Source of the DNA: Gongronella butleri
Taxonomy: Eukaryota > Mucoromycota > Mucoromycetes > Mucorales > Cunninghamellaceae
Assembly: GCA_025201375.1 (NCBI GenBank)
Contig: JAIWZP010000034.1
Span: forward strand, 296,159 to 360,158
Length of the DNA stretch: 64,000 nucleotides
Direction of reading: 5' to 3'
Below the pieces are notes generated by a model, which was not told the DNA's origin, did not search any database, and saw only the letters and a program-made list of their open reading frames with translations. Position 1 is the first letter of the stretch; every line of letters starts with the position of its first letter. This document shows positions 10,991 to 21,605 of the stretch, piece by piece. Made by a program: the position numbers and the translations under genes.

Positions 10991-12980
10991 TTTTTTTTTT
11001 TTTTTTTTTTTGTGTGATAATTGATATTTTATTTTTGCTATATGGGCAATATTTCACATAATTTCAGAGGGGTAGGCATGGTGGGGAGGGGGAGAGACAA
11101 AAGAAAGGGGGGTCTCAAGTAGGCAGGGGAGAAAAAGGGAGGGTGTTCAGCCGCTAAGGCCAAGTGACCGCAGTCGGTCTACCCAGGACGTTGCCGTGAG
11201 GGGAGTGCCCTCTCGAGATGCCGCGTAATGGGCCAGCCATACGGTGTATAGCATGTGGGCTATCATCGGGACTTTGTCATCATGGAAGCAAGGGCGCCTG
11301 GCTGGTAGGTAGAGGGTGCTGCGGACGCGGTCTTGCAGGTTGATTGGCGAGAGACCTGACTCTTCACAGAGGCTCCTCCAGAGAGACAGTTTTGCAGGGC
11401 AGGATATGAGCATGTGGTCCGTGTCTTCAATGGCTGCGGCGCAGTGTTCGCATGTTGGGCTGTCGATCACTTGCCACTGGTGTCTGCGCTTCGCCGTGGG
11501 CACCTTGTCGTGGAGTAGGCGCCACCAGACTTCCTTCGCCTTTGGCTGGATGCGGCGTTTCCAAAACCTGCGCCAGCCATGCTCCGTGACGCGATGGATG
11601 ACGTGCGGCTGGCTGTTGCCTTCGACCGGATACAGGTTTGCCTTGCCCTCAGTGGAGAGAGTCTTGCGGATTGTCTTGGCATTGTCGCTCCATGACAGGG
11701 TCGGGTGCTCGTCGATGGTGCGGATCGCCTGAGCCGTTTCCCATAGGCAGGATTGTCGACCAGGTTTACGCTTTACGGGTCCTTGTAGGTAGGCGCGTGC
11801 TCGTGTCGCGAAGGTGTCTTCTAGGTTGTCGTCCTCATGGATGCGCTGCCCGACGAAAGAGCGTAGGGCTAGTGCCTGGTGCCTTGTGTCGATCACGCCT
11901 AGGCCTCCTTCAGTCTTGGGGAGGCATGCCACTTCGTTTTTTAGTCTGGGGCTCTTTCCGAAGGCGAAGTCAATCGCGATGCGCCGAATTTGTTGGAGGC
12001 ATTTGGAGCGGATGGGAGTTACACGCAGTTGGTGCCACATTCGGGAGAGCACGACAGCATTGACAAGCAGTGAGTTGCCCGCGATGGAGAGTCTACGCCA
12101 CGATAGTAATTTACAGTGGGCGTTGATCTTCTGGATCAGTTCGACCTCGTGTCCGATGCGCTGTTCCTTGGACAAGCTGAGCCTGTAGCCAAGGTACACC
12201 AATGGGCTAACTGCGGATTCGTCGTGCCAGGTAGCGTCTTGGTCCCTGGCGATTTTTCTCCAAGATCTGTCCAATTTGCCAGATAAGGGGAAAAAGATCG
12301 TCTTGGCCTTGTTGAATTTGGCGTTGGATGCAGCGCAGTACAGTCTTAGCGTGTTGTCGGTGAGGTGCCAATTGTGTGCTTCCCCCGTGAGCAATAGTAT
12401 GTCGTCGGCGTACGCTAGTGCTTCCGGTCGAAGAGGTCGAGGAGGGACTAGTCTTGTTCGTCGGCCATATCGATCTTTGGGCGGTGGTGTTGCAGGCCAT
12501 ATTTGCTCGGGATTCCTCAGGGCGTTGAGCAGCGGTTCAATGGCCAGGTTGAAGAGGAGAGGTGACAATGGATCGCCTTGGCGTAAGCCCCGTGACTGCC
12601 GGATTGGTGCCGTGAGCCAACCGTTAATGGATGCCAAGATGTTGTTATCAAAATACAGTTCTCGGATGCAGTGGATGAAGCCCTTTGGTAGACCGTAGTG
12701 GGCCATGACCTGGGATAGGTACTCAGGGTGTACCCGGTCATAGGCTTTCTCTTGATCTAGCATCACGCCGATGTGTCGTCGGTGTTCGTTTCCAGCCTGC
12801 GCCATCTCGATCGATGTCTGCACGTACCAACCGTGGTCTGCGATCTGCCTGCCTTCTATAAAACCCTTTTGGTCGGGGTGGATGAGTGGCTGGAGGACGG
12901 TTTGCATGCGACACGCCAAAATCTTGGTGAAGAGTTTGCAGTCGACGTTGAGCATTGCTAGAGGTCGCCAGTTGGCCAAC
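10991..12980 (-). mobile_element. 5'-truncated LINE (reverse transcriptase plus zf-RVT), with target-site duplication
   Basis: The minus strand reads through a non-LTR reverse transcriptase: NWRPLAMLNVDCKLFTKIL, QKGFIEGRQI, the active site YADDILLL, GLRQGDPLSPLLFNLAIEPL, and a C-terminal zinc-binding zf-RVT region (CEHCAAAIEDTDHMLISCP). The endonuclease and the start of the RT are missing, so it is 5'-truncated. A poly(A) tail (T run 10990-11011 on the plus strand) marks the 3' end. A duplication GTGTTGTAGCGATT (10978-10991 and 12981-12994) flanks it. The open frame runs on to 13165 only because it fuses by chance with antisense ORF1 sequence. It is dead as an element but uninterrupted over about 600 codons, so probably young. 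Confidence 0.9.
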
Positions 12981-13297
12981 GTGTTGTAGCGATTGTCCCT
13001 GCCCCGTCGCCCGCGAAACCCGATCCACCCCCGCAAAGACGCGTCCTGGGCCGTCGTCGCGTCGCGCCGCCGCCCAAAACAGAAGAACACGCCCTCGCCT
13101 GCCGTACGAGTCGCCAGTGCCAAGCTCGCTTTCTCGCTGCCCCCCTCAGAAGCAAAGGAATTCACGTCCCTGCACGTCTACCTGCGTCATTTGCCAACAA
13201 ACTCAAGAAGACGAGGAGCACTTTCTTCTGGCCTGCCCGAAAAAGTGGCCCATCTGGCAGCATTTCCTTCCTGGCCTCACCAAGGAGGTCATCTCGA

Positions 13298-13348
13298 AAT
13301 GGATTTGGTCATCCCACAAAAAAAAAAAAAAAAAGAATGGATTTGGTC
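13298..13348. repeat. Micro-insertion: 8 nt plus poly(A) with 13-bp duplication
   Basis: AATGGATTTGGTC occurs at 13298-13310 and 13336-13348. Between them lie 25 bp (13311-13335): ATCCCAC then an A run. It has the structure of a retro-insertion truncated almost to its tail. Confidence 0.8.
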
Positions 13349-13386
13349 CCCAGCCGACGCTCCACCTAATTTTTGTCTCTATCTGC

Positions 13387-13433
13387 TGCGCCATCACCTC
13401 CTTTTTTTTTTTTTTGTGTGGAATGCGCCATCA
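13387..13433. repeat. Micro-insertion in reverse orientation with 10-bp duplication
   Basis: TGCGCCATCA occurs at 13387-13396 and 13424-13433 around a 27-bp insert (13397-13423) made of a T run and GTGTGGAA, i.e. a poly(A)-tailed scrap on the minus strand. Confidence 0.7.
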
Positions 13434-13740
13434 ACTCCAGTTGGGCCACCCATTGGAGTTTCATCTTCACCCCTCCTGGCTCTGTCCAACCGTCGGACAT
13501 CCAGATGACATAGATAGAGTTATAATTATGAAATATTTATTATTATTAAAGTACCCTTTTTGTATACAAAAAAAAATTGTTCCTGCACGTCTCCACACGC
13601 CATCGCCTCACTTTCAAGACTGCACGCGCGCAGCTCGGTGCGCCTGGAGTCCAAACACACCGCATCATTGACATCCAGTTCCCCGCAAGGAATGTAATGG
13701 TGCTTTTGGTCCACCAGGAGTATCAGGTCCATCTGGAAGA

Positions 13741-13799
13741 AGCCCTCCGCCAGAATTATGCGAAATAAAAGTGTTTTTAATACAAAAAAAAAAGCCCTC
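13741..13799 (+). repeat. 45-bp retro-insertion ending TAATACA(A)n
   Basis: The uninterrupted version of this site is preserved in the left palindrome arm (near 9400-9411), so the insert is defined directly: 13748-13792, flanked by AGCCCTC on both sides, with four bases of the original target lost. The tail TAATACA(A)n equals that of the micro-insert at 8818-8832. Confidence 0.78.
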
Positions 13800-14440
13800 A
13801 CCACGACCAACCCATTGCCGCCGAATACCATCCCCACGAGCCAAGATTCCTGGCAGACCCGGCCCTCACGGCTCTGAGCCATGAGGAACAGGTGTCTCAC
13901 GCCAAGGGCATCTTCCGCACCCTGACACACGCGCGCGCCCGCCACATCGGCCCGCTGGCACGCTCGTTCGTCTCGCAAGGTTGGCTGACACAAGCAGAAG
14001 CCGATGCATGTTGCGTCGCGCCCCCATCCCCCGCGCCTAAGGCCTCTCAGGATTCTGAGATGGTCGAAGGCTGATTTTCGTCTTTTTTTTCTAGTTTCTT
14101 TTCGTCGTTCTCGTGTCGCTCTCTTCTCGTTCTTTGTCTCGTACTCTCTATTGTTCTCTTCTCGAACTGTTTTGCTCTCGTGCCTCTTGTAGGCTTTTTA
14201 TAATCTTGATCTATTATTTCATACAAAAAAAAAAAAAAAATCCTCGACCATCCACCACTGCGATCAATACCAAAAATTATTAGTTGAATTCCAATAAAAC
14301 TAATCATTCATACAAAAAAATGTTACTGCCCGTGTGCTGATCCCACCGCTCTGCAACCCGTCCCCTTGGGTTTGGATTCCTCTTTTCTTTGTTAAAGTGC
14401 CATCAAAAACGACGTGCCATCGCTGGTTTGCAAGATAATT

Positions 14441-15083
14441 GTTTTTTTTAAAAAAAACACACACACGTCTTTATTAGAACAATAATCATAAGGGGATTTC
14501 AATCTGGGTGAGGGGGGGAGAATTGCCAGCTCGGCGGTAGCGAACTTGTGGATGGAAGAAATGAGAGGATAAATGATAAATCAAATAATCAGGTGGGAGT
14601 GGGGGTGGGGATCATAATCTTTTAGCGATTGAAAAGTCTGTCCAGTATCGGCGCCACACCTCATAGAGGGTGGACACGAATTCGACATGGATAGGGAGAG
14701 AGGGTCGGGATGGTGGGTACAGTAGTAATCGGAAAGGGTGCCCCTTTGCATGTCTGGGGGCGTGGTATTAAGCCATATGTTTTGGGCTTTCGGGCATAGA
14801 AACAGCATATGTAAAGTGTCAGATTCTACTTCGCCTGGGCAAGACTGACAGAAAGGGGACGTGTCCGGGTCCCATTTCCGCTTGTTGGCCGCGGGTATTC
14901 GGTCCATGATGTACAGGCACCAAATCTGACGCGCGGCTGGTGTTACTAGTAACCGCCAGAAGGCCCCTCCAGTGCGCCTCTTTGTCCCACCGGTGGATAA
15001 TGTGGGGGATGTTGGTCACCGAGGTCGGATAGAGCTCTTCTTTGGCCGCTGTGGCGCAGATTTGACGCATTGCTCGGGGAGGC
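14441..15083 (-). mobile_element. 5'-truncated LINE 3' end with 11-bp target-site duplication
   Basis: About 640 bp lie between GCAAGATAATT at 14430-14440 and 15084-15094. On the minus strand it encodes a zf-RVT-like zinc region (FCQSCPGEVESDTLHMLFLC) and ends in a poly(A) tail. The uninterrupted target is seen in the left arm at about 8872-8882. It differs in sequence from the other two LINE fragments, so at least two LINE families have been active here. Confidence 0.8.
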
Positions 15084-15275
15084 GCAAGATAATTATGGTT
15101 GAAGCGCTTTTCACCTTGAAGTCAAGCTTGTCCCTTTTTTTTTTTTTTTTTTTTGCAGTGCAAACTCGATGATTCACATGATATAGTAATCGGAGTGCAA
15201 ATGTGATATTTTAACGGCAGTTGCGTGAATTACTCCTGAACTTTTCTTCTCCCAATTTTTTTTTTTTTTGAACGG

Positions 15276-17791
15276 ATGGATATTAAATCGACTCGGCATG
15301 TCTCAACAGATCTTGATGATATTAATGACAAAATAGCGCGCATATTACAGGATCCAAAGGTGGCAGAATTGGACAAAGACATTGATTTGGACAATTTGAC
15401 GTTGCCGGAGCTGAAGGCGTTCGCCGAAAAAGGTACTTTATAACGACCGTGCTTCATAAGCTCAAAGACTTCATATCTTATAGGCGGCCTGGGTGCATGT
15501 GTATCCAAGGCAGATGTTATTGCTGAAACGACAGATGATCTCATGTATCTGTCAGGTAAAGCGCCGAGAATGGTGCTTATGCGGTATTCACGCCGTTTTT
15601 TTTTTTTCTCATTCAAGGAGAGCGCATCGTTGTTTTAAAACATCTCGAAGACGACATTTACCTGGTAAATGCCTGCAATGCGCGCGACTAGGACCTGCTG
15701 TTCAAATAGCGATTTGCCTTGCCTTTCTGGTAGGGATACTGCGAAGGTGTCATTGGGCGATTCAACGCAGAAAACGTGCACTTTGTGGAACTTGATCCTC
15801 GCGTGCTCGACTCCTTGGATGCGGAGCTCGACATCGAATCTCTCGGGGTACGATCTTCCAGTGACCTTCATTCACAGCAAGATGAAGCAAACGACAGTCG
15901 CCTACGACCGCGTCGATCCATTCAGTCTTATTCTTCCAACTCGGAGCATGTCGTCCCAAATGCAGTCGAACATTATCACTGGATCGGACGATCAAGCATG
16001 GAGAGTCTTGTCACTTCATCCACCACATCCGGTACAAGCCATGCTCCAGATAGACATAGCAAGTATCTATTCCCAATGGACCAACATTTTTTTCAGCGCT
16101 CCACAGACCCAAGTAGTTATCTCATACGTTATTGATTTTAGTTAACGGCCAATTGATGTACCGGTCAAGCTATGTCAAGTCATCCAATTTGTCCAACCAG
16201 GCGAAGATGTTGGACACGTCAGTTTTCAATGACAGCTACTCCGATGGCGACTCGGACGATAACAGCAACAGCCTCAGGAACAGCGATCAAGATTTACAGA
16301 TTTCCAGTGGCATCTCGTCTGGTCTTCCTGTAAGACCACCTCGGTCCCAATTGCGGACTTCGATTCGTACCAGTGTCGATGATGATGCTGCAGCCGATGG
16401 CGCTCATGCCGTTGATGAGTTTGGATTCATTCTTGGTGATGGTGGTCATGGATCAGCAAGGTAAACTACTCTCGCTTTCCGCGCTCAAGTGTTATCGTTG
16501 CTAATTGCTTGGGTGATCGTTAATGATATGCTTGTCCACCGATAATACCGCATTGTATTGCAACAAAGATCCCAGAGTCAAGGCAAATCGATGAAGCAAT
16601 ACCGTGAACTGGAGGTTAAATGGCTCTCGATTGTTAGCAAGATGGGCGTAGGCTCCGTGAAGAAGGATGCCAAGTTGAAGAAACTTGTGCGCGCCGGAAT
16701 TCCTTCATCGGTTCGATCTCGCGTGTGGCAATTCCTTGCAGGTGCGAGCGAGTATCGACAAGACGGTGCTTTAAATCTACATGGCAAAGCACGGCTGCCC
16801 GTTTACGATGTCATTGACAAGGATATACCGCGTTGCTACCCCGACCACAGTTTGTTTTGTGAGCCTGATGGCCAAGGTCAGCGTGATCTGCGCATCTTAC
16901 TTCAAGCATATTCACACTACAATCCTGAGCTGGAATACTGCCAAGGCATGGGTCGCCTAGCTGGGTGCATGCTGATGCACATGCCCCTTGACGTAAGTGC
17001 AATAGCAAAATAAGCTGTATAAAGTTAATTTTTGTCGCTTTTTGGTTTCTAGGATGCTTTTTGGCTGTTTGTTTGCACCATCGACCGCTACTTGAGCGGG
17101 TATTTTACACCTGACTTGGCTCAGCTACGCATCGACGCGTTCGTTATTGAGCAGCTATTGAAAGATCATGAACCTAAACTGGCACGCCATCTGGTAAAAT
17201 GGCTGCTTACTCGTTTTTTGCCAAACTTCTCATTTTTGTTTTGTTTTTTTATGTAAAGGAACAAAACCAAGTTACCCCAATTATGTACATCACTCAATGG
17301 CTGCTGACGGCATTCACCTTGACGCTGCCATGGAATGCTGTTTTGCGGGTTTGGGACGTTTTTTATTTTGAAGGCAAGACAAATTGCGATAATTTTGAAG
17401 AAAGATCATAATTTTTATACGCAATTGTAGGAGTGAAGGTGTTTTATCGAATTAGTTTGGCAATCATGCAATTGTGCAAAGGTAGCCGAATAACAGAGAG
17501 CGATTCAAGGTTCTTACTTTTCAATTTGTAGATCATTTGCTTCGTGACTGCCCGTCTCAATCGGAAATTCTGGAATTCCTACTTCACATCCCTCACAGCT
17601 TTTTGGAAGTGGATGTGCTTTTTGACACTGCGTTCCACATTAAAATGTCCAAGGCAGACATCGGCAAATACGCAAAAAAGGCAACTGTGCATGCATCTGA
17701 CACAATTGGACTTGATGCTGCGCAGGGCCTGAAAAATTTGCGGGCTGGATCAAGCAGCAGCGTTGTCGGGTTCAAACAAAACCTTAAATAG
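15276..17791 (+). CDS. SH3 and TBC domain RabGAP
   Basis: Ten exons (15276-15432, 15484-15555, 15618-15664, 15734-16031, 16142-16460, 16569-16992, 17053-17193, 17259-17373, 17431-17481, 17532-17791) give 627 residues. An SH3 domain lies at about residues 75-115 (GERIVVLKHLEDDIY, GYCEGVIGRFNAENVHFVE). A Ser/Asp-rich linker follows, then the TBC domain from about residue 300. Both catalytic fingers are present: the Arg finger in VIDKDIPR and the Gln finger in LEYCQGMGRL. It should accelerate GTP hydrolysis on a Rab and act in membrane traffic. The intron at 17374-17430 uses a GC donor (GCAAGA) and restores the frame as FEGVKVFYR. The gene ends 57 bp from the convergent hydroxylase gene. Confidence 0.9.
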
Positions 17792-17848
17792 CGCTCGCTA
17801 TTCTAGTGAACCGTCGTTGCTGTATTTATTTGGCTACAAGCATCAAAT

Positions 17849-19391
17849 TCATCCCAATTGCTCGAGCACACTTGTCAGTGTCTTCATGTCATCACGGATG
17901 CTTCTGGCAAATCGAAGAACCTTGTCCTACAATAAACAAAAACCCGGTGTGAAAAATGCGAATTCACCGGCTGATTTTTTTTGTCTTTTACCTTGTTGTC
18001 CAGAACTTCGATGGTCTGTGTCAATGCATTGTATCTGACTGAAAATGGACGATTCATGCTGTTGGCTGCAAAGTCACGAACTTTTTCTTGGGCGTCTTTG
18101 AAGGATTCGGCGACAAAGTACACGGGCTGGAACTCCGTGATGGGATATTTCTGGATCGCTGTCTTGGCAGGGTCAAATGGTCGAAGCTCTGGTTTATCCG
18201 ACAAGGCATACTCCAGCTCTCCAAATGAACTCAGCAAACCTGCTCCGTATGCTTTAAGTTGGCCATCCTGTCGGCACAGGCCAAACTCAACAGTAAACCA
18301 GAAGCTGTCAAAGAAAAAAAAATGAGCAAGGGGCTCTGTGTCACGGTTGGGACTAGAAATTTACATGGTCGCCAGTCGCTCAATATCCGCATCTGTGGCA
18401 CCAAGTGAAGCCAAGCCAATCTCTTGACAAAAATCAGCAAAATCGGGATCGGCAAGCTAAAAAAAATAAGGCATGAGCATGAGCATGTCTCAGTATATAA
18501 GAAAAAGCATTACCAATGGGACATGGCCGAGGAGTTCGTGACAGCAATCAGGCTCAGGCGTGTAGAATGGCTTTGAGCCATGGCGGATGTACTGGGTGGA
18601 ATAAAAGACGCGGAATGCAAACGAGTTCAAAAAGTCGCGGCTAGAAAGCAGTCCCATGACAGGTCGCAAAGTAAACCCGGTACAATCCTTAAGGAATCGA
18701 GAGATAGTCTCCAGCTGGGGAATCCCATTGTCGCTGTAGCCGCAGTTTTGTTCAAGCAAAGGGAACACGTACTGATGTTCACGGCAAGCGTGAGTCTTGT
18801 ACAAGTCTGTAAGCTGACGATACACCTTGCCCCACGTTTGATTTTCTTCTTCCGTGTAATCAACGGCGGGGATGGGCATACCCGTTCGGTACGTCTTGGC
18901 AATGCGAGTGATGTCCATGCGCCGGGCTCGGTAAACGGGATCTTGCGCGCCTGGGTGGTCGGAACCTTAATTGGAACGCGGGGTAAATGAGTCGATAAAC
19001 TTACCCGTGAGAAAAAAAAAATGGAGCCCTCCGTTTGGTCTCAGCCATGATATCTTACTCAATTCTTCTCCCATTTCCAGCACCTTATCGGCAAAAGTGT
19101 CAAGATCCGTCAGCTTGCGCGGGAACCAAACAACGCTGTCTACGCAACAAAAAAAGAATCTGTCAGCTTATAAAATCATTGGGCATCGAGATGATCAGGT
19201 ACGCCAACACATTGTTCCTAGCACTGATTGAAATAAAGCAGCGTACCACCAGTATTTTCCGCGCCAATAACTTGGACCGTCTTGGTGTGAGCACGCAGCT
19301 CCTCCACGACACGGTTCACTTGTTTGGTGTCCACAGCGTCAAAATCCACAAAGAAATCGTAGTCCCAATCCTTGGTGCGGCTAGGGCGACT

Positions 19392-19422
<31 letters not shown>

Positions 19423-19597
19423 TAGGTAAAGAGTTCACCTATTTGTCCCAAGTTCCTTCTTACGATTCAATGCGTGTCAAAGAGATATCGGTGGCCTTAA
19501 TGGCCGCCAGGCAATCCTCCAAAGCACCGACTTTGTCTTCAATGGAGAAGCAGAGCGTGGTCTTGAGAGATTCTTGAGCAACGTTGGCAGGAGACAT
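17849..19597 (-). CDS. PAH: Aromatic amino-acid hydroxylase (phenylalanine 4-hydroxylase type)
   Basis: Seven exons, the first five at 19597-19464, 19389-19247, 19139-19059, 18965-18514 and 18456-18365, the rest running to 17849; about 430 residues. An N-terminal ACT-like regulatory region ([20 protein letters not shown]) precedes the catalytic domain. The domain shows [29 protein letters not shown], the iron ligands in [10 protein letters not shown] (two His) and the Glu in [10 protein letters not shown]. The C-terminus ends with a short tetramerisation-type helix. With tetrahydrobiopterin and O2 it converts Phe to Tyr; an ACT domain argues for phenylalanine over other substrates. This gene is absent from most Dikarya, one reason for placing the genome early in Fungi. 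Intron 2 has a T28 tract before its acceptor. The junction [11 protein letters not shown] matches the family only with the intron placed at 19058-18966. Confidence 0.93.
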
Positions 19598-19888
19598 GGT
19601 TGAGTGATGAGTGAAAAAAAAAAAAAAATTTATTGTTGTGGTTCTGTCTGCTTTTATAGATGGTGGGAAAAGAGTGTGGGAAAAAAAGACAGAGCGGCGG
19701 GCAAGTACAAGAAAGGAAATTTGCTCAAATGTCTTCAAAAATGAGCGCTCTCTCAAATTTTTGTTGGCACAAAAGGCACCTGACCAGCATGACGTCGATG
19801 GTTTTCTTGCTTGGCCAGAACGTCGTCTCGGGATTTGTTTCTTTCTCTTTTTTTTTTCATTATCTTTTATTTTCTTGTGGACGTTTCT

Positions 19889-20696
19889 ATGAAGGCCCTC
19901 TCCTGCGTAATTTTTATAGCTCTATTGGTGCAATTTGTATCTGCTTTCGTCATCCCGCCTCAGATTCAAGTTCAAGAACCTGTTCTTGTGGATTTGCAGG
20001 TTGAGCTGCACGAGGAATCGACTGAATTGATTACCAATTGTGGCGACGACAATGATTTACTCGAGTAAGGGCGTAAGATGACCATTTTACCATGTGAGAG
20101 CTAATATTTATTTTATGGATTATAGAATTGACTACATCAACTTGAACCCGGATCCTCCTGTTCGTGGCGAGATCCTGAAAATTGAATTCAAAGGCAATTT
20201 GAAGGAACAAGTTGACGATGGCGCCTATGTTTTGATCACCGTCAAGTATGGCCTCGTGCAATTGCTCAAAAAGAAGTTTGATTTCTGTGAAGAGATCGTG
20301 AAGGTTGATGAACAATGTCCTTTGGAAAAAGGCAAACTCGTTTTCAACAAGGATGTGGAGTTGCCGAAAGAAATTCGTAAGCTTTGGGTAAAAAAAAAAT
20401 TGGAGACAGATGACTCACTCTAGCTCTTTCGCTTGCACCTTTTCTCGGTTATTTCCCCTTTGATGTTCCAGCACCTGTAAGTTGATCATGTTGCATAACA
20501 TTGTTTCATTGTTTGGCTATTTGCCACAAATGCAGACTTTTTGTCCTGTGGGAAGCTGAAAATAGAGCGTGAATATTAAGCAAAGCAATACTTTTTTTCA
20601 ACACAGGGAAAATATACCGTTGAAGCTCAAATCTTTACCAATGATGACAAGCGCGTTACCTGCTTGCACGGTGTCACCTCGTTCCCTAGATATTGA
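19889..20696 (+). CDS. ML-domain (NPC2-like) phospholipid/sterol transfer protein with a 5-nt micro-exon
   Basis: Exons 19889-20064, 20126-20376, 20472-20476 and 20607-20696 give 173 residues. A clear signal peptide (MKALSCVIFIALLVQFVSA) is followed by the ML/MD-2 fold: INLNPDPPVRGEILKIEF, GAYVLITVKYG, KKKFDFCEE, CPLEKGKLVFNKDVELPKEI, then PPGKYTVEAQIF. Cysteines pair as in fungal phosphatidylglycerol/phosphatidylinositol transfer proteins and NPC2. It is probably a vacuolar or secreted lipid carrier. The third exon is only CACCT, between a perfect CAG acceptor and GTAAGT donor. Without it the frame stops within a few codons; with it the family motif IPPGKY is rebuilt. The gene is divergent from PAH. 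Confidence 0.9.
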
Positions 20697-20874
20697 AATA
20701 AAGAAGGCGAGCGTGTGATCAAGCCATGATCAGATGGCGTGCGCACCAACTTTTTTTGTATTTTTCCTTTTTTGGGCGCCTGCCATCCTCCAATTGCAAT
20801 CAAACTTCAAAAAAGTCGCCACTGTCTGTTTCGTTTTTCTTCACACCCTTTTTCTTTTTGTTGCCCTGTTCCCC

Positions 20875-21566
20875 ATGCGCTTGCTCAGTTTGCCATATGA
20901 AATTATTTGCAACGTGTTTTCATATCTCTCTCTGAGGGACCTTTTGTTACTTGAGCGCACGAACAAAAGGTTGCAAATTTGGGTTTTAATGGAAATTGAG
21001 CGTCGAATACTTTTGAATTCGAGATATGAAGATTGGAACATTTTGGTATGCTCGCACACGCGCCAACATGTCTATTTTACAAGGAAAAGCGTGAATGAAT
21101 CTCTTGAAATGACGCGTATTGATGATTTTAGTGCATTTTTTCTTGTAAAAATCAGATTCATTCCGGTTTTGCTGTTGTGAAACCCGCTTGGTTCGACATG
21201 CAAAAGAAGAAGGTGTTTTATTCTGTGCCCATGGATCCCATTTTGATAAAGGTGGCCCATCAGCGACGCAAGATTCATTGTGCGCTCTCGCACTCCAGCA
21301 GTAACGGAAGCTTTTTACGTCTTTATGATGGAGTCACAATCATCATCAATGCAGGGATGCCTGTGGGAACCACGGAGCAAGTCGACATTCAGGGTGATTG
21401 GTGCGAAATTCACGCCTCACTCACTCGAATCCCGCAGCCCCAAGATGACCTCGCACTTTCCGAATCCCTCTCATCCATACCCTTCATGTATTCCTTCCGC
21501 GTTTGCAAACTTGCTTTGCCATTATCCACCCTTGTTTGCACAGAATCAAAAAATGACCCAAGATAA
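20875..21566 (+). CDS. F-box protein
   Basis: Two exons (20875-21045 and 21156-21566) give 193 residues. The N-terminus MRLLSLPYEIICNVFSYLSL continuing RDLLLLERTNKRLQ is an F-box, which binds Skp1 in an SCF ubiquitin ligase. The rest (KVFYSVPMDPILIKVAHQRR, SFLRLYDGVTIIINAGMP) is unrecognised and presumably binds the substrate. The junction DWNIL-IHSGFAVVKPAW is phase 0. The stop is only 39 bp from the stop of the next gene on the other strand. The F-box call is good; the exact start could be further upstream. Confidence 0.7.
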
Positions 21567-21605
21567 AACGAAATAGCCCAACTACCCATGATCGAAAAAA
21601 AAAAA

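Larger units (their letters stand above)
13180..13581 (+). mobile_element. Short 5'-truncated LINE 3' end with 11-bp target-site duplication
   Basis: About 400 bp lie between two copies of CCTGCACGTCT (13169-13179 and 13582-13592). The plus strand encodes a zf-RVT-like remnant (CVICQQTQEDEEHFLLACP), the C-terminal zinc region of LINE polymerases, and ends in TATAC(A)n. Two micro-insertions sit inside it, so it is older than they are. Confidence 0.82.
12994..14330 (+). mobile_element. LINE ORF1-like fragment, right palindrome copy, split by later insertions
   Basis: This is the inverted counterpart of 8990-9745. The first about 175 bp match the left copy almost perfectly, then the frame is broken by insertions at 13180-13581 and 13748-13792. 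It resumes with a stretch whose translation includes LTHARARHIGPLARSFVSQG and ends at a TGA near 14073. Here the codon that is a stop in the left copy is still a Gln, so this arm keeps an older or better reading. The 3' part ends in CATACA(A)n before TGTTACTGCCCGTG. Confidence 0.6.
8848..15126. repeat. Large interrupted palindrome (inverted duplication), axis near 10370
   Basis: The left arm 8848 to about 10325 recurs in reverse complement to the right of about 10415. The right arm is broken by insertions at 10991-12980, 13180-13581, 13748-13792 and 14441-15083. With those removed the two arms pair over about 1.5 kb: the foldback core, an ORF1-like retroelement fragment, a GC-richer flank containing GCCCGTGTGCTGATCCCACC, and the outer stretch around AAGATAATT. 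Identity is very high near the axis and falls toward the outer ends. Confidence 0.88.

Noticed and set aside
11147..13165. A 672-codon minus-strand frame looking like one complete protein
   Set aside because: The N-terminal about 60 codons are antisense to the ORF1-like repeat; the true LINE fragment begins at about 12980, as shown by its target duplication.
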